From assembly GCA_035454885.1 (NCBI GenBank), contig DATIGE010000018.1:1-63354 (forward strand): a stretch of 63,354 bases of DNA. The letters run 5' to 3'. Position 1 is the first letter of the stretch. Every line of letters begins with the position of its first letter. This stretch comes from a bacterium (lineage in GTDB: Bacteria; UBA10199; JACPAL01; GCA-016699445). Position numbers and translations under genes: made by a program. Below are positions 47,397 through 55,824 of this stretch, in pieces. The notes under the pieces are model-generated. The model saw only the letters and a program-made list of their open reading frames with translations. It did no database searches and was not told where the DNA came from.

Positions 47397-48197
47397 GTGG
47401 TCCTTCTCCCGTTACAGCGTTACCTTTATTGGTCCCTGGGTCTTCACGTCGGTCTTTCCGCCGTCCTGCTAATCGCCCCCTCGTTTTTCGGGAGATCGCA
47501 CCGCTTTCAACAGGAAAAGGTCGTCTGGGTGAACGTGCCTTTCGGAACGTCGGACACGATCGGCTCGCCGCTCAAGAAATCCGAGGGGCTTCCGAAGACG
47601 ACGATCCAAGAGCAGAAGGACGCCATGCAGTCGGCGCGGTCCGGCCAGAAAAAGTCCTCGATGACCTATACGCCCCCCCAGAGTCAAAAGACCGCCGAAA
47701 AGACTCCGGCGGCGGTGCCCAAACGCGAGGGCCAGCCCAAGTCGCGAATCGACGACGCCCTCTCGCGCATGCAAAAAAAGGTCGCCATGAAGCAGGCGCA
47801 GCCTGAGGCCGCGCAGGTGCCCGAGACCCAGCCGGGCGGATTCACGTTCGGAAGCCCCACGGGAACCTACGTTTCCCCGGACGATCCCGAGTACGTCCTG
47901 TACCAGGCGAAGATCCGCAAGCGGGTCATGGACCAGTGGATCCTCCCGATGAAATACGCGGACGGAGGAATGGGGTTGATTTGCCGGATCGTCGTCCATA
48001 TGAACGAGCGCGGCGAAGTGGTCGAGACCGAGTGGGAGCAGAAGTCCGGCAACCCGTCGTTCGACCTCTCCGCCATGAGGGCGGTGGAAAAGGCGAGCCC
48101 GCTCGACATTCCCCCGGAACGGCTCAAATACGAGGTATACAATGAAGGGTTCATCATCGAGTTCAAGCCGACGGCCGCTCAAGCGGCGACTCCGTAA
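47397..48197 (+). CDS. TolA/TonB-family energy transducer
   Basis: The protein has 266 residues from GTG 47397, one base after tolR. A membrane helix (LHVGLSAVLLIAPSFFG) is followed by a polar, proline- and lysine-rich stalk (about 60-160) and a TonB/TolA C-terminal domain (KIRKRVMDQWILPMKYADG, GLICRIVVHMNERGEVV, FDLSAMRAVEKASPL). Its place in the operon favours TolA over TonB. Confidence 0.85.
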   Translation: MVLLPLQRYLYWSLGLHVGLSAVLLIAPSFFGRSHRFQQEKVVWVNVPFGTSDTIGSPLKKSEGLPKTTIQEQKDAMQSARSGQKKSSMTYTPPQSQKTAEKTPAAVPKREGQPKSRIDDALSRMQKKVAMKQAQPEAAQVPETQPGGFTFGSPTGTYVSPDDPEYVLYQAKIRKRVMDQWILPMKYADGGMGLICRIVVHMNERGEVVETEWEQKSGNPSFDLSAMRAVEKASPLDIPPERLKYEVYNEGFIIEFKPTAAQAATP

Positions 48198-49461
48198 TCT
48201 CGCCATCGCGGCGGCGTGTCTGGCGGCGGGGCAGGCCGAGGCGCGCATCTACATCCAGGTCGATCAGCCCTCGGAGAAGAAGTTCCCCATCGCCGTCGTC
48301 AATCTCGTGGCCAGCGATGGCGCCGAAAGCCGCGACTGGAGCCACAAGGTCGCCGAGACGATCCGCAAGAACCTCGGCATGACGGGGCTCTTCGACCTCA
48401 TACCCCAGGACCAGTTCCCGACCAGCAGCGGGGCGCTGGAGACGAATCCCGCCGGCATCCAGTTTCCGCCGTGGACGCTCATCGGCGCCCAAGCCCTGGT
48501 GAACGGCTCCTACACGAAGGGCAAGGAGGGCGTGAGGGTGGAGCTCCACCTCTACGATCCGCTCCTGGGCCAGCACATCATCGGAAGGAGCTACACGGCC
48601 AAGGCGGGCGAGATGAGCGTCGTCGCCCACCACTTCGCCGACGAGGTCATGCGCGAGCTCACGGGAGAACAAGGCGTCTTCTCCACCCAGATCGCTTATG
48701 TCCAGTCGGGCAAGAAGGTGAAGGAGATCGGCGTCATGGACATGGACGGCGGCAACGCGCGGTCGATCACGAAGGATCGAACGATCGACCTCTCGCCGGC
48801 CTTCTCTCCGGACGGGAGCCGGATCGCCTACACGACCTTCAGCCGCAACGAGAACATGGAAGTCGCGGTCGTGGGCGCCGGCGGCGGCCCCCCGAATCGG
48901 CTCACGATGAACGGAAACATCAACCTCTCCCCCGCCTGGTCTCCGGGCGGGGCGCTGACGATCGCCTCCTCCGCCGGCGGCGAGGACACGGACCTTTATC
49001 TTCTGAGTCCCGGAGGCGATCTGACGAAGAAGCTCGCGCCGAGCTACGGGATCGACGTGAACCCCTCCTGGGCCCCCGATGGATCGGCCTTCGTCTTCGC
49101 CTCCGAGCGCGCGGGCAAGCTGCACCTCTTCAAGGCCGACGCGGGCGGCGGAAGCGTGGAGCGGCTCACGTTCGTGGGGACGCAGAACGACAATCCGGCC
49201 TGGAGCCCGAAGGGAGACAAGATCGCCTTCCAGAGCCTGGCCGGGGGCTGGGACATCTTCCTCATGAACACCGACGGTTCGCAGATCCAGCGGCTCACCT
49301 CCACGGGCAATTGCGAGAGCCCGACCTGGGCGCCGAACGGACGGTTCATCGCCGCCTCGTGCGGGGGCAGGGTCGTGGTCATGCGCGAGGACGGATCGAA
49401 CGTGACGCCCGTCGGACCGGGCGGGTCTCACCAACCCTCGTGGGGACCTTGGGTTCGGTAG
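48142..49461 (+). CDS. tolB: Tol-Pal system protein TolB
   Basis: The protein has 439 residues, overlapping the previous gene by 56 bases. A long signal peptide (SSSSSSRRPLKRRLRNLAIA and on to QAEA) is followed by the N-terminal TolB domain (AETIRKNLGMTGLFDLIP) and a six-bladed propeller with repeated LSPAFSPDGSRIA and NPSWAPDGSA. It binds Pal in the periplasm. pal itself is not next to it in this window. The TAG stop is provided by a palindromic repeat. Confidence 0.93.
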   Translation: MKGSSSSSSRRPLKRRLRNLAIAAACLAAGQAEARIYIQVDQPSEKKFPIAVVNLVASDGAESRDWSHKVAETIRKNLGMTGLFDLIPQDQFPTSSGALETNPAGIQFPPWTLIGAQALVNGSYTKGKEGVRVELHLYDPLLGQHIIGRSYTAKAGEMSVVAHHFADEVMRELTGEQGVFSTQIAYVQSGKKVKEIGVMDMDGGNARSITKDRTIDLSPAFSPDGSRIAYTTFSRNENMEVAVVGAGGGPPNRLTMNGNINLSPAWSPGGALTIASSAGGEDTDLYLLSPGGDLTKKLAPSYGIDVNPSWAPDGSAFVFASERAGKLHLFKADAGGGSVERLTFVGTQNDNPAWSPKGDKIAFQSLAGGWDIFLMNTDGSQIQRLTSTGNCESPTWAPNGRFIAASCGGRVVVMREDGSNVTPVGPGGSHQPSWGPWVR

Positions 49462-49486
49462 GGGCAAGGCGACGCCTTGCCCCTAC
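49458..49486 (+). repeat. Perfect GTAGGGGC palindrome between tolB and ppx
   Basis: The arms GTAGGGGCAAGGCG (49458-49471) and CGCCTTGCCCCTAC (49473-49486) are perfectly complementary with one central base. The tolB stop TAG (49459-49461) lies in the left arm and the ATG of the next gene follows at once (49487). The hairpin has no T-tract, so it is not an intrinsic terminator. Confidence 0.9.
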
Positions 49487-50407
49487 ATGCGCATGATCAT
49501 CGCTTCAATCGACATCGGAACCAACACCGTCCTTCTCACCGTGGCCGAATGGGACGGAAAGATCGCCCGCGTCCTGCGGGACGAGGCCCGCATCACGCGC
49601 CTCGGGCAGGGTCTGAACCGCGATCCCAATTTTCTTCCCGAGGCCCAGGAACGCGCCTTGGACGTCTTGAAGGATTACAAGAAGATCGCGGATTCGCTCG
49701 GCGCCTCGAAGATCCTCGCGGTGGGGACGGCGGCGTTTCGAAAAGCCGGGAACGCAAATGCGTTCGTCCAACGCGTGAAGCAAGAGGCCGGCATCGACAT
49801 CCGGATCATCAGCGGCGAGGAGGAAGCGCGACTTTCTTACCTTTCGGCCGCCCATGATTTCGGGGATTCGGAAAATTTATACGTCCTGGACATCGGCGGG
49901 GGTTCCACGGAAGTGATCACAAAATCCGCCGCCGTCAGCATGGACCTGGGCGCGGTCGTCTTAAGCGAGTCGATCGTGACGCACGATCCGCCGACGGACG
50001 ATGAACTCGCGGCGATGGAGCGTGAGATTCATCGGGCCATTGTAGGGGCGAACCTTGTGTCAGCGTTAGCAGCACCTCTTGGTGTCGCCCCCAAAGCGAC
50101 GTTCGTGGGATTGGCGGGCTCCGTGACCACCCTCTCCGCCATCCAACAAGCGCTGACTGTCTGGGACGGCGCCAAGGTCCAAGGGTCGACCCTCACACTC
50201 CCTCAGATCGACGACATGATCGCCCTCTTCCGGAAAACGACGACCGCCGAAAAATCGAAGATCCCCGGCATGGTGAAAGGCCGGGAAGACACGATCCTGG
50301 CGGGCACATTGATCCTCAAGGCGGTGATGGAGGCCGTCCACGTCACTCAAGTGACGGTGAGCGACCGGGGCTTGAGGTTCGGGTTGATTTACGAATCCAA
50401 CTCTTGA
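49487..50407 (+). CDS. Exopolyphosphatase / pppGpp phosphatase family protein
   Basis: The protein has 306 residues, ASKHA fold: SIDIGTNTVLLTVAE (phosphate loop 1), AVGTAAFRKAGN, ISGEEEARLSY, and DIGGGSTEV (second loop). It is the short Ppx form without the C-terminal HD domain. It acts on polyphosphate or pppGpp; which one is not decidable. Residues about 186-202 derive from an in-frame palindromic repeat. It converges with the next gene, overlapping 19 bases. Confidence 0.88.
   Translation: MRMIIASIDIGTNTVLLTVAEWDGKIARVLRDEARITRLGQGLNRDPNFLPEAQERALDVLKDYKKIADSLGASKILAVGTAAFRKAGNANAFVQRVKQEAGIDIRIISGEEEARLSYLSAAHDFGDSENLYVLDIGGGSTEVITKSAAVSMDLGAVVLSESIVTHDPPTDDELAAMEREIHRAIVGANLVSALAAPLGVAPKATFVGLAGSVTTLSAIQQALTVWDGAKVQGSTLTLPQIDDMIALFRKTTTAEKSKIPGMVKGREDTILAGTLILKAVMEAVHVTQVTVSDRGLRFGLIYESNS
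50042..50092 (+). repeat. Intragenic GTAGGGGC-family repeat in ppx
   Basis: The left end GTAGGGGCGAACCTTGTG is identical to the copy in queA over 18 bases; the right end is GGTGTCGCCCCC. The 50-base unit has an inner spacer with a GCGTTAGCAGC stretch. Read in frame as VGANLVSALAAPLGVAPK, in the linker before FVGLAGSVTT. Confidence 0.7.
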
Positions 50408-51561
50408 AGGAGCCCGACGATCTGGCCCAGCCGCAGCATTTCGCTCGGAAGAATCTTTTTCAGAAAGCCCCGGAGGACCGGGGAGGGAGGATCCGCGCGG
50501 ACTTCGCCGGCCAGGGTCCTCAAGACCGATCCGGCCGTGGCCAGCTGGACCGCCTGATCGCCGTTGAACTGGGCGCGGTCGGACAAGGGCAGTCCCAACA
50601 ACGCATCGCCCAGCCTTTTTGCGAGCAGATCCCCGTAGGTTTCATTCCTCTCGGAGGAATCCGCAAAAGAATCCACAGACCGCCCGGGGAGGAACGCCAG
50701 CAGGAACCTCAGAAAAGCCGCATCGAGGGCGCACAGGGTGTCCTCCAGGGCGAGCCTCTCGGCCTCTTCCAGGACGGATTGGGCCATGCGCATGGTGACG
50801 AGACGGCTCAAGGACATCCTCAGGTCGGCGTGGGAGCCGAAGGAACGCCAAAAATTCGCGGCGAGCGAGGCCTCGACGCGGGAGGCATCCCCCAGAACGG
50901 CCGCCATCTCCGCGACGAGATCCAAAGGCGCGCGGATGGACGGCGCGGAGGCGAGCCCCGATTGACCCGCCCCTTTCATTCCCGTCTCGGTGAGCGCCGT
51001 CTTCATGTCGTTGATCCAGCCGGAGAGCGCGCCGATGAGAAAGTCCGCTTGGGCCACATCGCTGGAGGTCAAATCGCTCATCTTCCCCTCCCGGCCGTAG
51101 GCGAGCACCTTGAGCGCGTCCCTCATCGGTTTCGAGAAATGAATCCACGACGGCGGAAAGAATCCCCCTTCGCCGTCCGAATAGAAACGCAAGGATGGAT
51201 CGCGTTGAGCTCCCGGCGCGGGATCGGAAGTCCTGCGTCCAGGCGGCTCGCAAGAGGGCGGAGAGGATGCCTTGAGGAGAGCCAATTTGCCGATGACCCT
51301 CGAAAGGATGAAGCTGTCCGAGGGCGTCTGTTCGGCCCGCGCCTCGATGCGCTGGAGCAACTGCCCGACGCTCTCCAAAAGCTGGACGTCCGCCTCCTCG
51401 ACCCGGGACAGGTGCTGGTAGGCCGACGCCAGGGTCTCCACCTGGGCCACGGGGGCCAGGTCCCAGAAGCGGCCCAGGTTCTCGGTGACGAGGGCGGGCG
51501 CGAGCGGCGTAAAGTTTTGAAACTGCAGGAGGCCGCCCAAGCCCTGGACGATGGTTAGCAT
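50389..51561 (-). CDS. Large helical protein of unknown function
   Basis: The protein has 390 residues. It is predicted nearly all helical with a proline/serine-rich linker (about 100-130, SSPPSCEPPGRRTSDPAPG). No signal peptide, membrane helix or known motif. Repeated leucine patterns (LLESVGQLLQRIEARAEQ, MAQSVLEEAERLALEDTL) could form a helical bundle. The response regulator and the 578-residue orphan upstream are on the same strand with short gaps, so the three may be one operon. Confidence 0.6.
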   Translation of the reverse strand: MLTIVQGLGGLLQFQNFTPLAPALVTENLGRFWDLAPVAQVETLASAYQHLSRVEEADVQLLESVGQLLQRIEARAEQTPSDSFILSRVIGKLALLKASSPPSCEPPGRRTSDPAPGAQRDPSLRFYSDGEGGFFPPSWIHFSKPMRDALKVLAYGREGKMSDLTSSDVAQADFLIGALSGWINDMKTALTETGMKGAGQSGLASAPSIRAPLDLVAEMAAVLGDASRVEASLAANFWRSFGSHADLRMSLSRLVTMRMAQSVLEEAERLALEDTLCALDAAFLRFLLAFLPGRSVDSFADSSERNETYGDLLAKRLGDALLGLPLSDRAQFNGDQAVQLATAGSVLRTLAGEVRADPPSPVLRGFLKKILPSEMLRLGQIVGLLQELDS

Positions 51562-51606
51562 TTGGACGGTTCTTCGGCCGGACGCGGCGAAGGTTGCTAG
51601 CTTCCG

Positions 51607-52185
51607 TTACGAGTCTTTTCGTGAACTTGAGGACGACCAGTGGTTGTGGATCCAATCCGCGATAAATCGGATCTCAACGGGCTTATCGAAGAATCGGCTC
51701 CGCGTGTCGGAGGCCAAGATACCGTCCAAGGCCCGCTCTTCCGCCTCCCTCATCCCGCCGCTCAAAATGACGACGGGGAGGAAGGGCTTCGCGGCCCTCA
51801 CGTGGCGGTACAAGCGGAGGCCGTCGCCGTGGTGGGGCATGTTCATGTCCGTCACGACGGCCTGAAGGTCATCGGCATGGAGATCGAAGACGCGACGAGC
51901 GGACTCGAGGCCGTCGACGGCAGCAAAGTCCGGTTCCGAGAGGTTGAGCAAGCGGCTTAAGCCCCTAAAAACGGCCTTCCGCATCAGGGCGTCGTCGTCG
52001 GCCAAGAGCAGACGCGGCTTCGGGGGGATCGCACTCCTGAAACCGCCCCCGGAGGAATCACCGCCCGGCCGGAACTGGTCCGGACCGCCCCCCACGGGCG
52101 TTGAGCTCGCGCAGAGCGCCGGGTAAAGTCCGATCAGCGAGGTGAGAGGGACCAAGGGGACCGTGACTGGCGGAAGAGGGCCCAA
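51607..52185 (-). CDS. Single-domain response regulator
   Basis: The protein has 192 residues. A proline-rich N-terminal 50 residues is followed by a receiver domain: acidic pair in LLLADDDALMR, phosphorylation aspartate in VVTDMNMPHHGDG, switch serine in VVILSGGM, and lysine in FFDKPVE. There is no output domain and no histidine kinase in the window, so its partner and role are unknown. Confidence 0.88.
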   Translation of the reverse strand: MGPLPPVTVPLVPLTSLIGLYPALCASSTPVGGGPDQFRPGGDSSGGGFRSAIPPKPRLLLADDDALMRKAVFRGLSRLLNLSEPDFAAVDGLESARRVFDLHADDLQAVVTDMNMPHHGDGLRLYRHVRAAKPFLPVVILSGGMREAEERALDGILASDTRSRFFDKPVEIRFIADWIHNHWSSSSSRKDS

Positions 52186-52260
52186 AGTGGATAAATATTC
52201 GCCATAGACTGTTCAAAGTTGTCAAAAAAATAATTCGAGAGGATGAAATTCTAGCCCTCT

Positions 52261-53997
52261 CTAGTCCATTCGGGACAACATGGACTCGAAAAAACGGCGG
52301 AAGATCTCAGGAAGTTTGATGAAGTCCGCCTTTTCGGCGGCCAGGAAGGTTCGGGCGATGAAAAATCCGCGGTTTCCAGAGGAATCCACGGCCACCTCTC
52401 CGGAATCGGGGCTCATCAGGGTCTGAAATTGCGAAAACAAAGGCGACGTGGGGTCGGCCGCGAGCATCCGAAAGACATCCGCGATAGCGGCCGCCTTTTC
52501 CCGAAGGATCGCCCTCATTCCGTCCGGCATGCGGTTCAACATGTCCGGCGGGAACCCCATGGCCATGGAAATCGGCTGGGCCCAATTGTTCAGGCGTTCC
52601 ATGAGATGCACCGCGTGATCCCGATCCGACGACATCAAGTGAGGGACATTGCCGCCGACGAGACCGACCCCGTCCAAGAGCATTCGGCGGGTCGCATCGC
52701 TCAAGCTCTCCCACTCCAAGGGGAGAACGAGCTTGTCCGGCTGGCTCCTGTGTAAATTGCTCAAGAGCCTGAGCCACGACTGCTTGTCGGCGCTGAGCTC
52801 GAATTTCACCGGAAGATATTTTCGCATGAACAATCCCTGCAGAAAGTCACGGCCGATCCTCTCGCCCCGCCATTCGAAGGCCGCCAACTCCGCGAGATTG
52901 GCCTCCCGGTCCAGAAGTCGGCGGATCTGTTCCTGAGGGATCTCGACGCCCCGCCGGGACGCGTCCTGCACGAACTCGCCGACGATCTCCTCGTAGAGGG
53001 CCTTGCCCAGCCGGAAGCCGTTGAAAACGCAAAAAAGGCCCGCGTTCTCCATGGCGTCCGCGGTCATCGCGTGCACGCCGCGGCCGTGGAGGAAGCGCGC
53101 AACGCGCGCGAGGAGCTGGCTCCCGATTCCCAAACGCGTGTGAATCAGGGAAATCGCTTCGACCTTGACCGACCAGGCCCTGCCGCGCGGCGGCGCGGGG
53201 GGAACCAGCATGTCGAAGAAACCGACGCGATCCCTCCGGCGGCGGATCTCCCCGGCGAACCTCAAGTTTCCTCGATCATCGCGCCGGATCATCACACTGC
53301 CGATCCGGTAGTCCTTGTGGGGGATGCGAAAGAGCTCGCTTAAGGATTCCTGTGTCACCTCCGATCCGAAATGATCGCTCAGGACACGGAGGACGCCCGG
53401 CCAAGCGCCTCGATGGACGACGGACTCGTCAAGGCTGAAGACCCTCGTGGTCCGCCCGTCGTCTCCGTCCAAGCGGATCATGCGCTCCAGGAAGCGGAGA
53501 GCCGGGCTTTCCACCCGCGGCCGCGCCATGTCCCGGGCCCGGTCCAAGGTCGAGGGGTCGAGGACGGCGTGGATGGTCTGGGAGCTGCCCGACAGGGCGG
53601 AGATCCTCCGAAGCTTTGCGCAGGCCTCTCGGACGGGACGCTCGGCCTCCGTGGCCTGGGCCGCCGCCTCCAAGACCGGCTGGGCCTCCCGGAGGGCCCG
53701 AAGAAGCTCGGGCGGGACGACGTCAATCCTTTCAAGCGTGGTCCTGGGAATCCCCCGGTCGTCAAAATGCGGACCCAGCCGCTCGCGTTCTCGCCTGGCG
53801 GCCTCTTGCCCCTGGGAGACCGCGGCCCTCAGCTCGGCGTTCACCCGCTGGGCGACGTCGCGGCCCTCGGGGACGGAATCCAGGATCTGGGAGAGACAGC
53901 TCAAGGTGGCGTACTGAACCGTGGGCATGAGATGCCCACGCTCTATCTGGCTGAAAATATTGGATAAAATGTTTGGTGCCAAGATCGATCCCGTCAC
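52261..53997 (-). CDS. Large protein of unknown function with a GNAT-like region
   Basis: The protein has 578 residues. Residues about 225-345 show a GNAT-like pattern: beta strands with RIGSVMIRRDDRGNLRFAG, then LIHTRLGIGSQLLARVARFL (a RxxGIGSQLL acetyl-CoA loop) and HAMTADAMENAGLFCVFNGF, the usual ending of acetyltransferases. The flanking N-terminal (about 1-200) and C-terminal (about 350-578) helical regions match nothing I know. ATG 53928 (MPTVQYATL) is an alternative start; it lies in a perfect inverted repeat. Confidence 0.6.
   Translation of the reverse strand: MTGSILAPNILSNIFSQIERGHLMPTVQYATLSCLSQILDSVPEGRDVAQRVNAELRAAVSQGQEAARRERERLGPHFDDRGIPRTTLERIDVVPPELLRALREAQPVLEAAAQATEAERPVREACAKLRRISALSGSSQTIHAVLDPSTLDRARDMARPRVESPALRFLERMIRLDGDDGRTTRVFSLDESVVHRGAWPGVLRVLSDHFGSEVTQESLSELFRIPHKDYRIGSVMIRRDDRGNLRFAGEIRRRRDRVGFFDMLVPPAPPRGRAWSVKVEAISLIHTRLGIGSQLLARVARFLHGRGVHAMTADAMENAGLFCVFNGFRLGKALYEEIVGEFVQDASRRGVEIPQEQIRRLLDREANLAELAAFEWRGERIGRDFLQGLFMRKYLPVKFELSADKQSWLRLLSNLHRSQPDKLVLPLEWESLSDATRRMLLDGVGLVGGNVPHLMSSDRDHAVHLMERLNNWAQPISMAMGFPPDMLNRMPDGMRAILREKAAAIADVFRMLAADPTSPLFSQFQTLMSPDSGEVAVDSSGNRGFFIARTFLAAEKADFIKLPEIFRRFFESMLSRMD
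53920..53940. repeat. Perfect 9-base inverted repeat across an alternative start codon
   Basis: CGTGGGCAT (53920-53928), a 3-base loop GAG, then ATGCCCACG (53932-53940). On the minus strand the in-frame ATG at 53928 falls in the hairpin stem. If that ATG is used, the hairpin could hide it; if the upstream ATG 53997 is used it is simply coding sequence. Confidence 0.55.
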
Positions 53998-54058
53998 GTC
54001 TTACCCCTTGTTTCTAAGTGACGTTTGATCGACGGGATCCGCGAAATGTTGTGTCAAA

Positions 54059-55786
54059 TTAGGACAATTTCTGTTGCCACCGGTTGCGGTCTTGCACTTC
54101 GCCTTGGAGTCGAAGGACCTCCCCGGCAGCGGCCGACGGGGGGAGGCCCCTTTCCTCCGCCCAAATGCGCGCCAGGGCGGAGGCTGCGGGCAAACCGTGG
54201 TCTTTGCGCGTGGGATAGAGACCGGACCGGCGCAGATAGAAGTCCTCGAGCCGGACGACCATCCCGTTCCTCATCTCATACCGGAGCTGGGCCCCCAGGA
54301 AGGGAAATCCCTCCAATTCGGGGACCTCGTCCGGCTGGGCCCGGTGGAGGGCGAAGATCTCCAGGGCCTCGGCCCCGAACCGGTTCCAGAGCGCCTCGGG
54401 CACGTCCCACCCGCGCTCGGCGGCCGTGCGGCGGCTTTCGGAGACGGCCTCGCGAGCCGCCATGGGATTGACCGGCCCCTCGGTATGGGAGGCGCCGATC
54501 GTCCCGGGCAGGGCCTCCGCCCTGCCCTGCGCGGCATCCTCGCGCCAGCGGGCGAGCGCGACGTCGACGATCTCCCGCGCCATCAGGCGGTGCGTCGTGT
54601 ACTTTCCACCCGCCACGAGGATCACGCCTCCGGGGCCGGGGCCGATGTAATGCTCGCGGCTGACCTTCTGCAGGTCCGCGGCGGTCGCCCGGGGCGCCGT
54701 GCCCTCGCTCCCCGCCGTGCTCGCCTGGGCCCCCATGAGGGGACGGACGCCGACGTACGCGCTCAGGATGTCGGAGGGTTTGAGATGGAGGGCTGGAAAA
54801 TAGCGGTTCAGAAGGTCCATGAGATAATTCACGTCTGCGGGCTCGATCGCCGCCTTTTCGGGCTCGAGCGGCGTCGGTCCGTCGGTCGTCCCGACGATGA
54901 CGACGCCCGCGCCGTAGTCGGGACGCGGAATGACGAACGAGATCCGGCCGTCCTCCGGATGGCTCATGACGATCGCGCCGGGGACCGGAATCCTCTTCAG
55001 GTCAAAGATGAGATGCACGCCCTTGCTGGGATTGAGCCACCGCCTCCAATGGGAGGAGATCTTGATGCCGACCTGGTCCGTCCAGGGCCCCGCGCAGACG
55101 ACGGTGCGCTTGGCGCGGAGCGGGATCGTCCCGGCGGAGGCGGACTCGAGATCGCGGACCTCGAAGCCCTTGACCTGCTCATTCTCCCAAAGTGCCGCCA
55201 CGGCCTCCGCGTAGTTGGCGACGGCCGCGCCCGCCTCCTGGGCCGCGCGCAGGGTCTCCACGGCGAGGACGTCGTCCCACATGCTGGCGTCGAAGTAACG
55301 GAAGCCGCCCTTGAGCCCCTCCTCCTTCAGGAACGGGACCTGCTCCAGAAATTTTTTCTTGGAGAACGTCCGGTGAAACCCCGGGGCGCGCCCCAAGGCC
55401 AGGAGGTCGTAAAGCCACAGGCCGACGTTCAAGAGAAACTTGCCCGGTTTGTCGCCCCGGTAGACCGGCATGAAGAACGGCAGCGGACGCACCATGTGCG
55501 GGACGGTCTTCAGGAGGTGCGAGCGCTCGGACAGGGCCTCGAAGACGAGACCGAACTCCATGTTTTGAAGGTACCGGAGCCCCCCGTGGATCAGCTTGGA
55601 GCTGCGCGACGACGTCCCCCACGCGAAGTCGCGCGCCTCGACCAAAGCGACCTTCAAGCCTCGCGAGGCGGCATCCCGCGCCGTTCCGGCCCCCGTGATG
55701 CCCCCTCCGATAATGAGCAAGTCGAAAACCTCGTCCTGAAATCTTCGAAACGCCTCTTTGCGCGTGCGGAAGGAAAATTCTTTCAT
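54059..55786 (-). CDS. glpD: Aerobic glycerol-3-phosphate dehydrogenase
   Basis: The protein has 575 residues. FAD motif LLIIGGGITGAGTARDAASRG, then FAWGTSSRSSKLIHGGLRYL, PLPFFMPVYRGDK, and MSHPEDGRISFVIPR; a C-terminal domain follows. It oxidises glycerol-3-phosphate to DHAP at the membrane. It stands divergently, 38 bases from an alkyl-DHAP synthase-like gene, so the DHAP pool links the two. Confidence 0.95.
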   Translation of the reverse strand: MKEFSFRTRKEAFRRFQDEVFDLLIIGGGITGAGTARDAASRGLKVALVEARDFAWGTSSRSSKLIHGGLRYLQNMEFGLVFEALSERSHLLKTVPHMVRPLPFFMPVYRGDKPGKFLLNVGLWLYDLLALGRAPGFHRTFSKKKFLEQVPFLKEEGLKGGFRYFDASMWDDVLAVETLRAAQEAGAAVANYAEAVAALWENEQVKGFEVRDLESASAGTIPLRAKRTVVCAGPWTDQVGIKISSHWRRWLNPSKGVHLIFDLKRIPVPGAIVMSHPEDGRISFVIPRPDYGAGVVIVGTTDGPTPLEPEKAAIEPADVNYLMDLLNRYFPALHLKPSDILSAYVGVRPLMGAQASTAGSEGTAPRATAADLQKVSREHYIGPGPGGVILVAGGKYTTHRLMAREIVDVALARWREDAAQGRAEALPGTIGASHTEGPVNPMAAREAVSESRRTAAERGWDVPEALWNRFGAEALEIFALHRAQPDEVPELEGFPFLGAQLRYEMRNGMVVRLEDFYLRRSGLYPTRKDHGLPAASALARIWAEERGLPPSAAAGEVLRLQGEVQDRNRWQQKLS

Positions 55787-55824
55787 GCGAGGCCGCTTTA
55801 TGTCACAAAACCCTCAAAACTCAA

